Assembly (NCBI RefSeq): GCF_900104725.1
Contig: NZ_LT629758.1
Location: forward strand, 10,396,001-10,460,000
DNA: 64,000 nt
Direction of reading: 5' to 3'
Origin: Actinoplanes derwentensis
GTDB lineage: Bacteria > Actinomycetota > Actinomycetes > Mycobacteriales > Micromonosporaceae
Part shown: piece by piece, positions 27,208-36,471 of the stretch
Position numbering within the stretch: the stretch's first letter is position 1
How the letters are laid out: every line of letters begins with the position of its first letter
Translations under genes and position numbers: made by a program
The notes under the pieces: generated by a model
Told to the model about the DNA's origin: nothing
Database searches by the model: none
Seen by the model: only the letters and a program-made list of their open reading frames with translations

Positions 27208-29729
27208 TGAGCGCGCCCGTCCGCAACGGCCTCCCGATGTCCGGTTCGGCCGCCTCGGCCCTGCTCGACCGGGTCACCGCCGACCCGTCCGCCCCGATGC
27301 ACGCGGTCGTCGGCGCTCCCGGCGGCTACGGCAAGACCGCCCTGCTGCGCCGCCTGGCCGAGGTGTACCGCGACGCCGGTGTGCCGGTGGCGGGGCCCTG
27401 GCCGCCGGTGCCGCCGCCCGCCGACCACGTGCTGCTGATCGACGACGCCCACCTGCTCGCGCCGGATCGACTCGACGAACTGCGCGGGCACGCCGAACAT
27501 CCGGGCGCCCGGATCGTGGTCGCCCACCGGCCCTGGCCGCGCCGCCCGGTGCTGTTGCGGCTGGTGGAGGCACTGCGCCGCGGTGGCCCGTCGGTCGCTC
27601 TCCCGGCGCTGACCACCGGGCAGATCGCCGCCCACCTGACGGCGCGACTGCCGGGTCCGCCGTCCGCCGAGCTGATCGCCTTCGTGGCCGCGCAGACCGC
27701 CGGGATCCCCCGGTACGTGACCCGGATCGCCGACGCCCTGGCCGCCGGGCCGCCCGGTCAGCCGCACGTCCCGGTCGCGGCGCTGGCCGGGTTCGCCGCC
27801 GAACTCGACGAACTCGAACCCGGCGTCCGCACGCTGCTGCTGGCCGTCGAAGCCGGCGCCGGACTGTCGTTCGACCTGATGGCCGCGGTCCTGGACACCG
27901 GCGCCGACATCGACGGCCTGGCCGAGGCGGGCCGGTCCACCGGCATGCTGGCCCCCGACGGCAGCCTGGTCCCGCTGGCCCGCCGGGCGATCGCCGCGCT
28001 CGGCCCGATCAGCCAGCGCATCGACGTCCGCCAGCGTCTCGCCGCCCGGCAACTGGCCCGCGGCGGCCCGGTCCTGCCGCTGGTCCGCCCGCTGCTGCGG
28101 GTCGCCACCGGTCCCGGCCTGGTGCCCGGTGCCGCCGGCAGTGGTCTCGGCCCGGTCTACGAGGCGGCCGGTGAGGAAGCGCTCGGCGACGACCCGGCAC
28201 TGGCCGCCGAACTGTTCGAGGCGGCCGCCGGGGCCGGGCGTACCACCGCGGTCCGCCGGGCCCTGGCCACCGCCCTCGCCGGCGATCTCGACCACGCCTC
28301 CCGTCTCACCGACCAGGTCCTCTCCGCCGGAACACCCGGACAACGGGCCGAAGCGGCGTACGTGGCGGCCGCGGTCCTGGCATACCGCGGTCAGACCGCC
28401 CAGTCGGTGCGGCTGTTCGCCTGGGCGGGCTCCGACGTGGCAGCCGGATTCGCCGCCGTCGGACTGATCGCCACCGGACGTCTCCCGGACGCCCAGCGCC
28501 TGATCCGGCCGGACGACCCGGCCGCCCAGCCACCGACCTCGCTGAGCGCGGCGGCCACCCTGATGGCCCGCGGAACAGCGGAGTCGGTGACCAGCCCGTC
28601 GGCCACCGCGCTGTCCACACTGGTGCAGGCGGCCACCCTGATCGGCCCGGCGGGCCCGTCCGCGCTGCTGCCGGACAGCCCGGAAGCGGTCGGCGCGCTG
28701 CTCGCCATGCACGGCAACGATCTCGACGTCGCCGACTCGCTCCTGGCCCGTGCCGAACGCCACGGCACCGGCGGCGCACCGCTGTCCGCCCGCCATCACC
28801 TGCTGAGCACCTGGGTCCTGCTGCTGCGCGGCCGCCTGGACGAGGTCGAGCAGCGGCTGCCCGCGACCGCCGGAGTGACCGCCCCGGAGGGCCGCGACAA
28901 CCTGTTCGGCACCGCGCTGCGGGTCGGCCTGGCCCGCCGCAACAGCGATCTGGTCGGCCTGCGCAGCGCCTGGCCGGACGCCTGCCAAGCCCTGATCGGG
29001 CAGCCGGTGGAGTTGTTCAACCTGCTGCCGCTGGGTGAACTGGCGGTGGCCGCGGCCCGGCTCGGCGAGTTCCACCGGGTCGCCGGGCACCTGGCCGAGG
29101 CCGACCGGCTCCTCGCCGCACTCGGCGACCCGCCGCTGTGGACGGTGCTGCTGCACTGGTACCGGCTGCAGGCCGCGATCCTGTCCGACGACCACGACAC
29201 CGCCCGCCGGCACGCCGACCACCTGGACGCGGCCCGGACCGCCGGACCGTTCGCCGCCGCGTACGCCGACGCCGCCCTGGTCTGGTTGGAGGTGCTCGCC
29301 GGGCGCATCGACCCGGAGCCGGTGCTGTCGGCCGCCCGGACACTGAGCCTCGCCGGGCTGACCTGGGACGCGGCCCGCCTCGCCGGGCAGGCCGCGATCC
29401 GCACCGCGGACCGTAAGGCGATGGCCCTGCTGCTGGAGTCGGCCCGCGCCATGCAGGACCGCGGCACCCGGCCCGAACACGCCGCGTCCGGGACTCCGGG
29501 CCGGGCCGTCGCGGCCGGGCAGCAACTGCTCAGTGCCCGGGAACGCGAGGTCGGCGCCCTGGTCCTGGCGGGGATGACGTACAAGCAGATCGCCGGCCGG
29601 CTGTACCTGTCGGCGAAGACCGTGGAGCATCACATGGCACGTATCCGGCAGCGACTGGGCTGCGCCGACCGGCACGAGTTGCTCAGCCGGCTCCGCGAGA
29701 TCATCGGGGATCCGGAGACCACCGCGTGA
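27207..29729 (+). CDS. giant LuxR/MalT-type regulator (IniR-like)
   Basis: A protein of 840 residues. The STAND-type NTPase domain has Walker A GAPGGYGKTALLRRL (about 37-51) and Walker B HVLLIDDAHLL. A long Ala-rich helical region of TPR-like repeats follows, and a C-terminal HTH_LUXR domain (LSAREREVGALVLAGMTYKQ, then SAKTVEHHMARIRQRLG). The family uses ATP and a ligand bound to the repeats to switch on transcription. In M. tuberculosis a comparable large regulator, IniR (Rv0339c), sits beside and controls iniBAC; the position here is similar. It is coupled to the Hsp70-like gene by a TGATG overlap. Confidence 0.8.
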   Translation: MSAPVRNGLPMSGSAASALLDRVTADPSAPMHAVVGAPGGYGKTALLRRLAEVYRDAGVPVAGPWPPVPPPADHVLLIDDAHLLAPDRLDELRGHAEHPGARIVVAHRPWPRRPVLLRLVEALRRGGPSVALPALTTGQIAAHLTARLPGPPSAELIAFVAAQTAGIPRYVTRIADALAAGPPGQPHVPVAALAGFAAELDELEPGVRTLLLAVEAGAGLSFDLMAAVLDTGADIDGLAEAGRSTGMLAPDGSLVPLARRAIAALGPISQRIDVRQRLAARQLARGGPVLPLVRPLLRVATGPGLVPGAAGSGLGPVYEAAGEEALGDDPALAAELFEAAAGAGRTTAVRRALATALAGDLDHASRLTDQVLSAGTPGQRAEAAYVAAAVLAYRGQTAQSVRLFAWAGSDVAAGFAAVGLIATGRLPDAQRLIRPDDPAAQPPTSLSAAATLMARGTAESVTSPSATALSTLVQAATLIGPAGPSALLPDSPEAVGALLAMHGNDLDVADSLLARAERHGTGGAPLSARHHLLSTWVLLLRGRLDEVEQRLPATAGVTAPEGRDNLFGTALRVGLARRNSDLVGLRSAWPDACQALIGQPVELFNLLPLGELAVAAARLGEFHRVAGHLAEADRLLAALGDPPLWTVLLHWYRLQAAILSDDHDTARRHADHLDAARTAGPFAAAYADAALVWLEVLAGRIDPEPVLSAARTLSLAGLTWDAARLAGQAAIRTADRKAMALLLESARAMQDRGTRPEHAASGTPGRAVAAGQQLLSAREREVGALVLAGMTYKQIAGRLYLSAKTVEHHMARIRQRLGCADRHELLSRLREIIGDPETTA

Positions 29730-31387
29730 ACCGGCGCACCCGCCTGCTCGGTGCCGGACTGCTCGTGGTGTTCTGGGCCGCGGCCGCCGTACCGGCCGGA
29801 GCCGGCGCGGTCCGGGCGCTGGCCGACCGGATCGTCGCCGACCGGCTGGCCCGGCCGGTCGACGAGGCGGTGCTCGCTCTGGAGGCGGAACGACGGCTGT
29901 CGGTCACCGGGAGCCCGGTTGCGGAGCTGACCGCCCAGCGGGCCCAGACCGACGAGGTGGCCGGACGGTTGCGGCAGCCGGAGCAGTCCCGGTGGCGATG
30001 GCTGGCGACTTCGGAGGCGGAGCGTACGGCCGGAGAACTGCTCGCCCGGTTGGACGGCCTGCCCGCGCTGCGCGAATCCATCGACGACGGCCGCACCAGC
30101 AGACGGCAGGCCGTCACCGCGTACGCCGAGATGATCGGCTCGACCGGTGATCCGGACCCGGCCGCGAACGGCATCCGCACCCTGATCCGCTCCCGGGAGA
30201 TCCTGGCCGAAGAGGACGCGCTGCTGGCCGCCACCTCGGCCGGAACCGGCCCGGCCCGCGCCGACCGGGTCCGGCTGTCCCAGCTCACCGGAGCCCGGCG
30301 CGCCCTGTTCACCGCCGCGGGCACCGCCCTGCCCAGCGAGGCCGCGGAACGCCACCGGGAACTGTCCACCGGCCCGGCCCTGACCGAGGTGCAGCGCCTG
30401 GAGGACGCCCTCGCGGCCGGAACCGGCGGCGTCCCGGACCCGTCCGCGTGGGCACCCGCGTTCAACACCCTCAACACGGCCCTGTGGGAGTTGCAGGACA
30501 GCGCCGCCGCCGAGGCCGCGGACGTCGCCACCGAGCGGGCGGTGACCGCCACCGTGTGGGCCGGAACGGTCGGCGGTGTCGGCTTCGTCGTCCTGCTCGG
30601 GCTGCTGGTGGTGACGTTGCGGCGCCGGTCCGCCGACGGCATGGCCCCGGCCCCGGCCACCCGGCCGGTCTCGTCCGGCCCGCGGCACCGCCCGGACGAG
30701 CTGCTGCGCGACCTCGACCGCCGTAACCAGGGCCTGATCCAGCGGCAGATGCGCCTGCTCGACGCCCTGGCCCGCCGGGCCGGTGACGAGCAGAACGCCG
30801 CCGACCTGCGCCGGGCCGGTGACTTCGGCGCCCGGATCCGGCGCAACGTGGAGAAGGGCGTCACCCTCACCGGTGGGATCCCGGACCGGCCCTGGCCACG
30901 GCTGGTGCCGATGAGTGACATCGTCGGTGAGTCGGCCGCCGAGGTCGCCGACCACGAACGGGTGGTGACCGCCGAGGTGGAGCCGGCCTATCTGGCCGGG
31001 ACCGCGGCCACCGACCTGGTCCACCTGCTGGCCGAGCTGATCGACAACGCGGCCGGTTTCGGGCCGGCCGACTCCCCGGTCGTGGTCGCCGGCCGGAGCG
31101 AACCGGACGGCTATCTGGTGACGGTCACCGATGTCGGGCCGGGCATGACCTCCGACGACCTGGCCACCGGGCACGCGATGATGGCGGCGGCCGAGCCACC
31201 GGACGGCGGCGCCTGGTGGGGGCTGTGGGCGGTGGGCCGGTTCGCCGCCCGCCACGAGATCGCCGTCGAACTGCGGCCCGCTCCCGAGGGCGGGCTCGTC
31301 GCCGCGGTGTCGGTACCATCGACGCTCGTGACCGGAGGCTCGGACAGTACCGAAACGCGTTCCTATCTGCAGGCGGTCGTCGAGTGA
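29726..31387 (+). CDS. NIT-like sensor histidine-kinase-like membrane protein
   Basis: A protein of 553 residues. TM1 (about 8-32) and TM2 (about 272-297) flank an extracytoplasmic helical domain resembling the nitrate/nitrite-sensing (NIT) fold used by actinobacterial conservon kinases. The cytoplasmic part has a helical dimerisation region (RRNQGLIQRQMRLLDALARR) and an HATPase_c domain with N-box LLAELIDNAAGFGP and G1 VTDVGPGMT. No histidine stands in the usual H-box position and no response regulator follows, so kinase activity is doubtful. GTG 29726 overlaps the regulator stop. Confidence 0.75.
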   Translation: MNRRTRLLGAGLLVVFWAAAAVPAGAGAVRALADRIVADRLARPVDEAVLALEAERRLSVTGSPVAELTAQRAQTDEVAGRLRQPEQSRWRWLATSEAERTAGELLARLDGLPALRESIDDGRTSRRQAVTAYAEMIGSTGDPDPAANGIRTLIRSREILAEEDALLAATSAGTGPARADRVRLSQLTGARRALFTAAGTALPSEAAERHRELSTGPALTEVQRLEDALAAGTGGVPDPSAWAPAFNTLNTALWELQDSAAAEAADVATERAVTATVWAGTVGGVGFVVLLGLLVVTLRRRSADGMAPAPATRPVSSGPRHRPDELLRDLDRRNQGLIQRQMRLLDALARRAGDEQNAADLRRAGDFGARIRRNVEKGVTLTGGIPDRPWPRLVPMSDIVGESAAEVADHERVVTAEVEPAYLAGTAATDLVHLLAELIDNAAGFGPADSPVVVAGRSEPDGYLVTVTDVGPGMTSDDLATGHAMMAAAEPPDGGAWWGLWAVGRFAARHEIAVELRPAPEGGLVAAVSVPSTLVTGGSDSTETRSYLQAVVE

Positions 31388-32145
31388 CGAAACGGCGCAC
31401 CCCGGCGGACGTGGTCCGTGACGCCGCGTGGCGACTGGCCACCGCGATGCTGACCAGCCCGTCGCCCGAACCCCGTCTCCTCCGGCCGGCCGGCACTCCG
31501 GCCCGGCGCCCGATGGCCGGCCGGCTGATGCTGGTGGCCGGGGTGCTGGCCGCCGTGACGACCACGGCACTGCTGGTGGTGTTCCTGGTCGACCGGCCGT
31601 TCCAGGATTCGGTGCAGCCGGAGCAGGCCGCCGGGCTGCCCGGCCGGACCGAGGAGCCGATCGTCGCGGCGTCGTCCGGCCCACCGGCGCCGGACCGCAC
31701 CCGGCCGGCCGCCGCCAGCCCGTCGGCGTCGGCGTCGGTGTCCGCGAGTGCCGGCACCACGCCGCTGTCGCCGTCGGCACCCGTCGGCAGCCCGGTACCG
31801 AGCCGCGGCGACACCGTGCCGCTGGCCGCCGGTTACACCACCACGCCGTACCTGGTGGGCCTGCTCGGGTACCGGACCCAGGTGACGGTCACGAACCCGG
31901 GCACCGCGGCCCGGACCGGCTGGACTCTTGCCGTGACGCTGCCCCGGTCCACGCTGTGGGTCGACAAGGTCGAGGGCGCGACCGCCAGTCAGCAGGGCGC
32001 GGTCTGGACGTTCACCCCGGACGAGACGACCGCCGAGATCAGCGCGGCCGGGCAGGTCGGGATCTCCTTCGAGGTGCACGGGGCGACGCTGCTCGACGCG
32101 GCGCCCGCGGACTGCCGCATCGACGGCGCCGCGTGCACGTCGTGA
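31384..32145 (+). CDS. membrane-anchored protein with CBM2-like domain
   Basis: A protein of 253 residues: cytoplasmic head with conserved-looking ADVVRDAAWRLATAM, one membrane helix (about 46-70), Ser/Ala/Pro linker (80-140), and a C-terminal ~100-residue domain. The domain pattern (YRTQVTVTNPGTAARTGW, then LWVDKVEGATASQQGAVWTF and ISFEVHG) resembles the CBM2 beta sandwich that binds cellulose or chitin. Exposed Trp residues are present but fewer than in true CBM2. GTG 31384 overlaps the upstream stop, so it ends the four-gene plus-strand unit of the ini-like locus. Confidence 0.65.
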   Translation: MTKRRTPADVVRDAAWRLATAMLTSPSPEPRLLRPAGTPARRPMAGRLMLVAGVLAAVTTTALLVVFLVDRPFQDSVQPEQAAGLPGRTEEPIVAASSGPPAPDRTRPAAASPSASASVSASAGTTPLSPSAPVGSPVPSRGDTVPLAAGYTTTPYLVGLLGYRTQVTVTNPGTAARTGWTLAVTLPRSTLWVDKVEGATASQQGAVWTFTPDETTAEISAAGQVGISFEVHGATLLDAAPADCRIDGAACTS

Positions 32146-32189
32146 GGCCGGGGTCCCGTACCCCGCGGGAGGGTTTCTAGGCTGGGGGG

Positions 32190-33041
32190 ATGAAGATCCT
32201 GTCCGTCCAGTCGGTGGTCGCCCACGGCCATGTGGGCAACTCCGCAGCCGTGTTCCCGCTCCAGCGCATCGGTGTCGACGTCGTCCCGATCCCCACCGTC
32301 AACTTCTCCAACCACACCGGGTACGGGGCGTGGCGCGGTCCGCTCATCGCGCCGGCGGACGTCGCCGAGATCATCCTCGGGGTCGAGGAGCGCGGGGTGT
32401 TCCCGCAGATCGACGCGGTGCTGTCCGGATACCAGGGTGGTGCGGGCATCGCCGACGTCATCGTCGACGCCGTGCGCCGGGTCAAGGCCGCGAACCCGGC
32501 GGCGGTGTACGCATGCGACCCGGTCATGGGTAACGCCAAGTCCGGGTGTTTCGTCGCGCCGGAGATCCCGGTGCTGCTGCGGGACCGGGTCGTGCCGGTG
32601 GCCGACATCATCACCCCGAACCAGTTCGAACTGGGTTTCCTGACCGGTACCGAGCCGGCCAGCATCGAGTCGACCCTCGAGTCGGCCGACCTCGCCCGCG
32701 CCATGGGGCCGTCGACGGTGCTGGTCACCAGCGTGGAACGCCCCGACCGGGCGGAGGGCACGATCGAGATGCTCGTCGTGGACGACGCCGGTGCCTGGGT
32801 GGTCGGCACCCCGCACCTGCCGTTCAAGGCGAACGGTTCCGGTGACGTCACGGCCGCCCTGTTCACCGCTCACTACGCCGGGACCAAGGATGCGGCGCTG
32901 GCGCTGGAACGTACCGCCTCCAGTGTCTTCGACCTGATCGAGACGACCTACCGGTCCGGCGAGCGGGAACTGCAGCTGGTGCGGGCCCAGGAGTTCTACG
33001 CCGCGCCGCGGATGCAGTTCACCGCCGAGCGGGTGCGCTGA
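32190..33041 (+). CDS. pdxY: pyridoxal kinase PdxY
   Basis: A protein of 283 residues that phosphorylates pyridoxal (and related B6 vitamers) in the salvage pathway. Ribokinase-superfamily features are VVAHGHVGNSAAVFPLQRIG at the substrate site, PTVNFSNHTGYG, the CDPVMGN Mg2+/phosphate segment and KANGSGDVTAALF with the catalytic Asp of the GxGD motif. Length and motif order are those of PdxY. It is monocistronic and followed by a hairpin. Confidence 0.94.
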   Translation: MKILSVQSVVAHGHVGNSAAVFPLQRIGVDVVPIPTVNFSNHTGYGAWRGPLIAPADVAEIILGVEERGVFPQIDAVLSGYQGGAGIADVIVDAVRRVKAANPAAVYACDPVMGNAKSGCFVAPEIPVLLRDRVVPVADIITPNQFELGFLTGTEPASIESTLESADLARAMGPSTVLVTSVERPDRAEGTIEMLVVDDAGAWVVGTPHLPFKANGSGDVTAALFTAHYAGTKDAALALERTASSVFDLIETTYRSGERELQLVRAQEFYAAPRMQFTAERVR

Positions 33042-33053
33042 GCACAGGGTGAG

Positions 33054-33077
33054 GGCCGCCCGAGGTTTCGGGCGGCC
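33054..33077 (+). terminator. terminator after pdxY
   Basis: A 10-bp perfect stem (GGCCGCCCGA / TCGGGCGGCC) with a 4-nt loop, 12 bp after the pdxY stop. There is no strong T-run. Confidence 0.6.
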
Positions 33078-33086
33078 GGGTGGTGA

Positions 33087-33362
33087 TCAGCTGGTGGAGC
33101 CGGTTCCGGACCGGGCTCCCAGCCGAGGGCCGGTGGAGTCCCCGTGAGTCCTACCGGGTTTGCGGGTGGCGCTGCGGTGTGCGGCGGCGTTCATCCGGTA
33201 CGCCATCTTCGCCTGGGCGCGTGCCGCGGTGGGTGTCGCGGGTGGTGGCGGGGCCGGTGCCGGGCGGGGTTCGGCGCGGGGGCGGCGGGCGTGGATCGAT
33301 GCGATCACGGAAACGGCGCGGGACAGGAACCGCCGGATTGACCGGGGGAGGATGCGATTCAC
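33087..33362 (-). CDS. small basic, Pro/Ala-rich hypothetical protein
   Basis: GTG 33362 opens 91 codons to TGA at 33087. About three-quarters of third positions are G or C, which favours this strand and frame over its overlaps. The product is very basic (MNRILPRSIRRFLSRAVS at the start) with a Pro-rich middle, and has no recognisable domain or signal peptide. AAAGG lies about 11 nt upstream. It could be a real short gene or a chance frame. Confidence 0.35.
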   Translation of the reverse strand: MNRILPRSIRRFLSRAVSVIASIHARRPRAEPRPAPAPPPPATPTAARAQAKMAYRMNAAAHRSATRKPGRTHGDSTGPRLGARSGTGSTS

Positions 33363-33695
33363 GGCGTGGGTGCCTTTCTGCGATGCGTTCGAGGATCGTA
33401 CGAAAGAACCGTATGTGGTTTTGGGTCTTTCGGTAATCGCTCGTCAGGGGTCGTCCGTAAGCGGACAGTCGCCTGTCGCCGCGCTGGCCCGACAGAGGCT
33501 CGCGAAGATAGCCTCTTTCTGGGGTTAGACCGACGTGACCGCTCACCGGATCGTACTAACTCGTTCGAATGTTCCGGAGAACAGGACTCCGTAGGCCGTT
33601 CCTGGCTCAGTTCGCAAGCTATACGGTGACTCGCATTGCCGGAGTATTCGTTTCTTTTGATCTCCCGGCTCCCGACAAATGCTGAGGACTGATAA
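33363..33695. other. intergenic region before the neprosin gene
   Basis: This 333-bp stretch has lower GC than its surroundings. I find no gene that can be supported. It presumably holds the promoter of the secreted neprosin-like protein; no clear repeat or RNA motif was seen. Confidence 0.4.
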
Positions 33696-34727
33696 GTGTC
33701 GAAATCGCGCCGAGGATTGTCAGCCGCCGCCCTGATCGCCGTCGTGGTCGGATCAGTGGGACTTGTCTCGACCCTGGACGCGGGTGCGGAACAGACGCCG
33801 GCTCCGGCGCCGGTCGAGCAGCCCGAGATCAGCCCGCCGCCCCGGTTGCCCTGGGGGTCGAAGCCGAGCGCGATCCAGCGGGGTGCCGCCGGTAGCAGTA
33901 GTCAGATGCTCAAGTCGGCGGGTCTGGACGCGGCTCCGCCGGACCGGTCCGGTGCCCGGTACGCCCCGAAGGGCCGCACCTCGCGCACCGGTGACCTCAG
34001 GTCGGCGACGACCGACGTGATCCCGCCGAAGCCCCCGGCTCTCGCCGCCAGCTCCGCTCTCGCCGCCAGCTCCCAGAACGTCCTCTTCCATTACAACGCC
34101 GGATCGCAGGCCGCGGTTACTGACGGCGCCTATGCCAACTTCACCATCGGCAAACCCACCCTCGCCACCTCCGACTACCACAGCCTGGCGGAGCTGGCCG
34201 TACAGTCGGCCGACACCGGGCAGGTCGTTGAGGTCGGCTGGACCGTGGACCGGGTCGTCAACGGCGACTCCGAACCCCACCTGTTCGTCTTCCACTGGGT
34301 CAACGGCCAGCCCACCTGCTACAACGCGTGCGGTTTCGTCCGGTACAGCCAGGCTGTCGGGCCCGGTGACACGTTGCCCCAGGACACCGCCAAGAAGCTG
34401 GGCATTCAGTACTACGACGGGGCGTGGTGGATCGCTTACGACACCGAGTGGGTCGGCTACTACCCGGCGTCACTGTGGTCCGGTGGTTTCACCGAGACCG
34501 GCATGATCCAGGTCTTCGGCGAGGTGGCGGCGTCGAGTGCCGGCCCGTGCACCGAGATGGGCAACGGGAAGTCCGGCGGCGGTGACAGTGCGGCGGCGCG
34601 GATCAGCAGCGTGACCTATCTCAACGGGCCTACGGTGGACCTGTACGTCCGTAGTACCAGCGATCACTACGATGTCGCCAGACTGACTGGCCGGACGTTC
34701 CGCTACGGCGGTCCGGGGGCCTGCTGA
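33696..34727 (+). CDS. secreted neprosin-family prolyl endopeptidase
   Basis: A protein of 343 residues. It has a signal peptide (about 1-32), a ~90-residue Pro-rich pro-region, then a neprosin domain (about 110-343). Domain marks are YHSLAELAVQ, VVEVGWTVDR with a Glu in the position of one catalytic glutamate, LFVFHWVNGQ, the disulfide pair CYNACGF, and WWIAYDTEWVGYYPASLW with a second Glu. Neprosins are glutamate peptidases that cut after proline, best known from Nepenthes pitcher fluid. Bacterial members are secreted. The start is GTG 33696. It is monocistronic and ends at a hairpin. Confidence 0.85.
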   Translation: MSKSRRGLSAAALIAVVVGSVGLVSTLDAGAEQTPAPAPVEQPEISPPPRLPWGSKPSAIQRGAAGSSSQMLKSAGLDAAPPDRSGARYAPKGRTSRTGDLRSATTDVIPPKPPALAASSALAASSQNVLFHYNAGSQAAVTDGAYANFTIGKPTLATSDYHSLAELAVQSADTGQVVEVGWTVDRVVNGDSEPHLFVFHWVNGQPTCYNACGFVRYSQAVGPGDTLPQDTAKKLGIQYYDGAWWIAYDTEWVGYYPASLWSGGFTETGMIQVFGEVAASSAGPCTEMGNGKSGGGDSAAARISSVTYLNGPTVDLYVRSTSDHYDVARLTGRTFRYGGPGAC

Positions 34728-34740
34728 CACCGAATCGGCA

Positions 34741-34776
34741 GTCGCTGTCCGCTCTTGTCTGAGAGCGGACAGTGAC
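34741..34776 (+). terminator. terminator after the neprosin gene
   Basis: A 14-bp stem with one G-T pair (GTCGCTGTCCGCTC / GAGCGGACAGTGAC) and an 8-nt loop, 13 bp after the stop codon. Confidence 0.65.
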
Positions 34777-34849
34777 GTTCCCGCCGCTGGACACCTCATG
34801 TCCGGACCGGAACGGCCGACGGTAGGGCCATGGGAAACGGGGACTGCCG

Positions 34850-36400
34850 ATGAATCGTCTGCCGGTGCTGGTGTCGCCGTACGGTCCCTACGCCGACCTT
34901 GCGCTGCACGTGCACGACCTCACCATCCGTGGGCACCACGCCGAGACGCTGCTCGCCGCGGACCAGGCGGAGGCGATCACGCTGATGCTCGGTGACCACC
35001 GCACTCACCGGGTCAGCCGGCTGGGGCGGATGTACGCGCTGCGGTCCCTCGGCCGGCTGGACGAGGCCATGCGCATCGCCGAGGACCTGATCGAGGACCA
35101 GGCCCGGCTGGGCGGCCCCAAGGCCACCGACGCCAAGATCATGGCGGACGCCGCCGAGGTGCTGATCAACCTCGGGCGTATCGACGAGGGCCTGCACTAC
35201 GCGGCCCGGGCGATGGCCGTGCTGGAGGTGGCGCCCCGTAAGGGCCTGCGCTACTTCTCGGCGATGGCCTCGCTGGGGCAGGCCGCCCGCTGCGCCGAAC
35301 TCTTCGAACTCGCCGACGACGCCATGCGCCGGTGCATGGAGTCGTTCGAGAACCCGGACGACCTGTACCGCTCGGCCGCCGAGCTGACCCACATCGAGCT
35401 GTGGCTGGAGTGGGCGCTGCGGCTGGAGCAGGTGGGCCGGGTCGAGGACGCGGCGAACCTCTTCGACAAGTGCGTGGCCGTGCTGGAGAACCTGACCGAC
35501 GGGGGCATCGACTCTCCGCTCGGCTCAGCGGTGCTGGCCGTCTGCTACACCAAGTCCGGGCGTACCGCCGAAGCCTTTGAACTGGTCAAGATCTTCCTGC
35601 CGAAGATGCGGGAGGCCGGCCAGTCGAACGAGACCCGGCTGCTGCACCTGGCGCACGGGCTGGTGCTGCGGGCGACCGGCGAATGGCGGGCCGCCCGCCG
35701 GGAGTTCCGGGCCGCCCTGGAACTGTCGGTGCTGCGGTCGCAGCGGCTCCTCTTCCAGTACGAACTGGCGATCACGGCGGTCCTGGAGTTCCCCGGCGAG
35801 GCCACCCAGGCGGTGCTGGAGTCGCTGCGCGGCCACGTCGAGGCGCTGTGGCAGCTGCGGCTCGACCGGCGCACCATGCTGCGGCAGGCGTACCGCCGGG
35901 TCGAGCTGGAGGCCGCGCGGGCGACCGCCGACCTGGCTGCGGCATCCGACGCGTTGACCGGGCTGGGCAACCGGCGGATGTTCGACCGGCAGATGAGCAC
36001 GGTCACGGCCGGCGGCTCCCTGCTGCTGATCGACGTGGACCACTTCAAGGACATCAACGACCGGTACTCGCACGGCGTCGGCGACCGGGTGCTCGGCGAG
36101 ATCGCCGCGATACTGCGCTCACACTGCCGGCACGACGAGGTGGCCATCCGCTTCGGCGGCGACGAGTTCGCCCTGTTCCTGGCCACCGGCGAGGACGAGG
36201 CCCGGAAGGTCGCCGAGCGGATCCGCCGGGTGATCCTGGCCCGGGACTGGAACACGATCGTGCCGGGCCTGAAGGTGACCCTCAGCATGGGCCTGGCCGC
36301 CTGCCAGGTCGGCGAACCGGGCCGGGACCTGTACGACCGGGCCGATGCCCACCTCTACTCCGCCAAACGATCCGGCCGCAACCAGCTGGCCGCGGCCTGA
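34850..36400 (+). CDS. cytoplasmic TPR-GGDEF diguanylate cyclase
   Basis: A protein of 516 residues without membrane segments. Residues ~35-330 are TPR-like helical repeats (e.g. LGRIDEGLHYAARAMAVLE, ELADDAMRRCMESF). A GGDEF domain (about 365-515) follows with DALTGLGNRRMFDRQ, DVDHFKDINDRYSHGVGD and an intact GGDEF at 436-440. The I-site position reads RHDE instead of RxxD, so feedback inhibition is probably lost. ATG 34850 is preceded by ACGGGGA. The TPR part may bind a partner protein that controls c-di-GMP synthesis. Confidence 0.88.
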   Translation: MNRLPVLVSPYGPYADLALHVHDLTIRGHHAETLLAADQAEAITLMLGDHRTHRVSRLGRMYALRSLGRLDEAMRIAEDLIEDQARLGGPKATDAKIMADAAEVLINLGRIDEGLHYAARAMAVLEVAPRKGLRYFSAMASLGQAARCAELFELADDAMRRCMESFENPDDLYRSAAELTHIELWLEWALRLEQVGRVEDAANLFDKCVAVLENLTDGGIDSPLGSAVLAVCYTKSGRTAEAFELVKIFLPKMREAGQSNETRLLHLAHGLVLRATGEWRAARREFRAALELSVLRSQRLLFQYELAITAVLEFPGEATQAVLESLRGHVEALWQLRLDRRTMLRQAYRRVELEAARATADLAAASDALTGLGNRRMFDRQMSTVTAGGSLLLIDVDHFKDINDRYSHGVGDRVLGEIAAILRSHCRHDEVAIRFGGDEFALFLATGEDEARKVAERIRRVILARDWNTIVPGLKVTLSMGLAACQVGEPGRDLYDRADAHLYSAKRSGRNQLAAA

Positions 36401-36411
36401 CGGACGTCGAA

Positions 36412-36452
36412 CGAGCAGCCCCGCCCCGAGGACTTCGGGGCGGGGCTGCTCG
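36412..36452. terminator. strong bidirectional terminator
   Basis: A perfect 18-bp stem (36412-36429 with 36435-36452, core AGCCCCGCCCCGA) and a 5-nt loop between the convergent TPR-GGDEF and metalloprotease genes. Confidence 0.85.
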
Positions 36453-36471
36453 CTGTGCCGGGCCGGGTCAC

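Noticed and set aside
26946..29675. 909-codon minus-strand ORF opposite the IniR-like regulator
   Set aside because: Shadow of a high-GC gene; Gly/Gln/Arg-rich with no motif.
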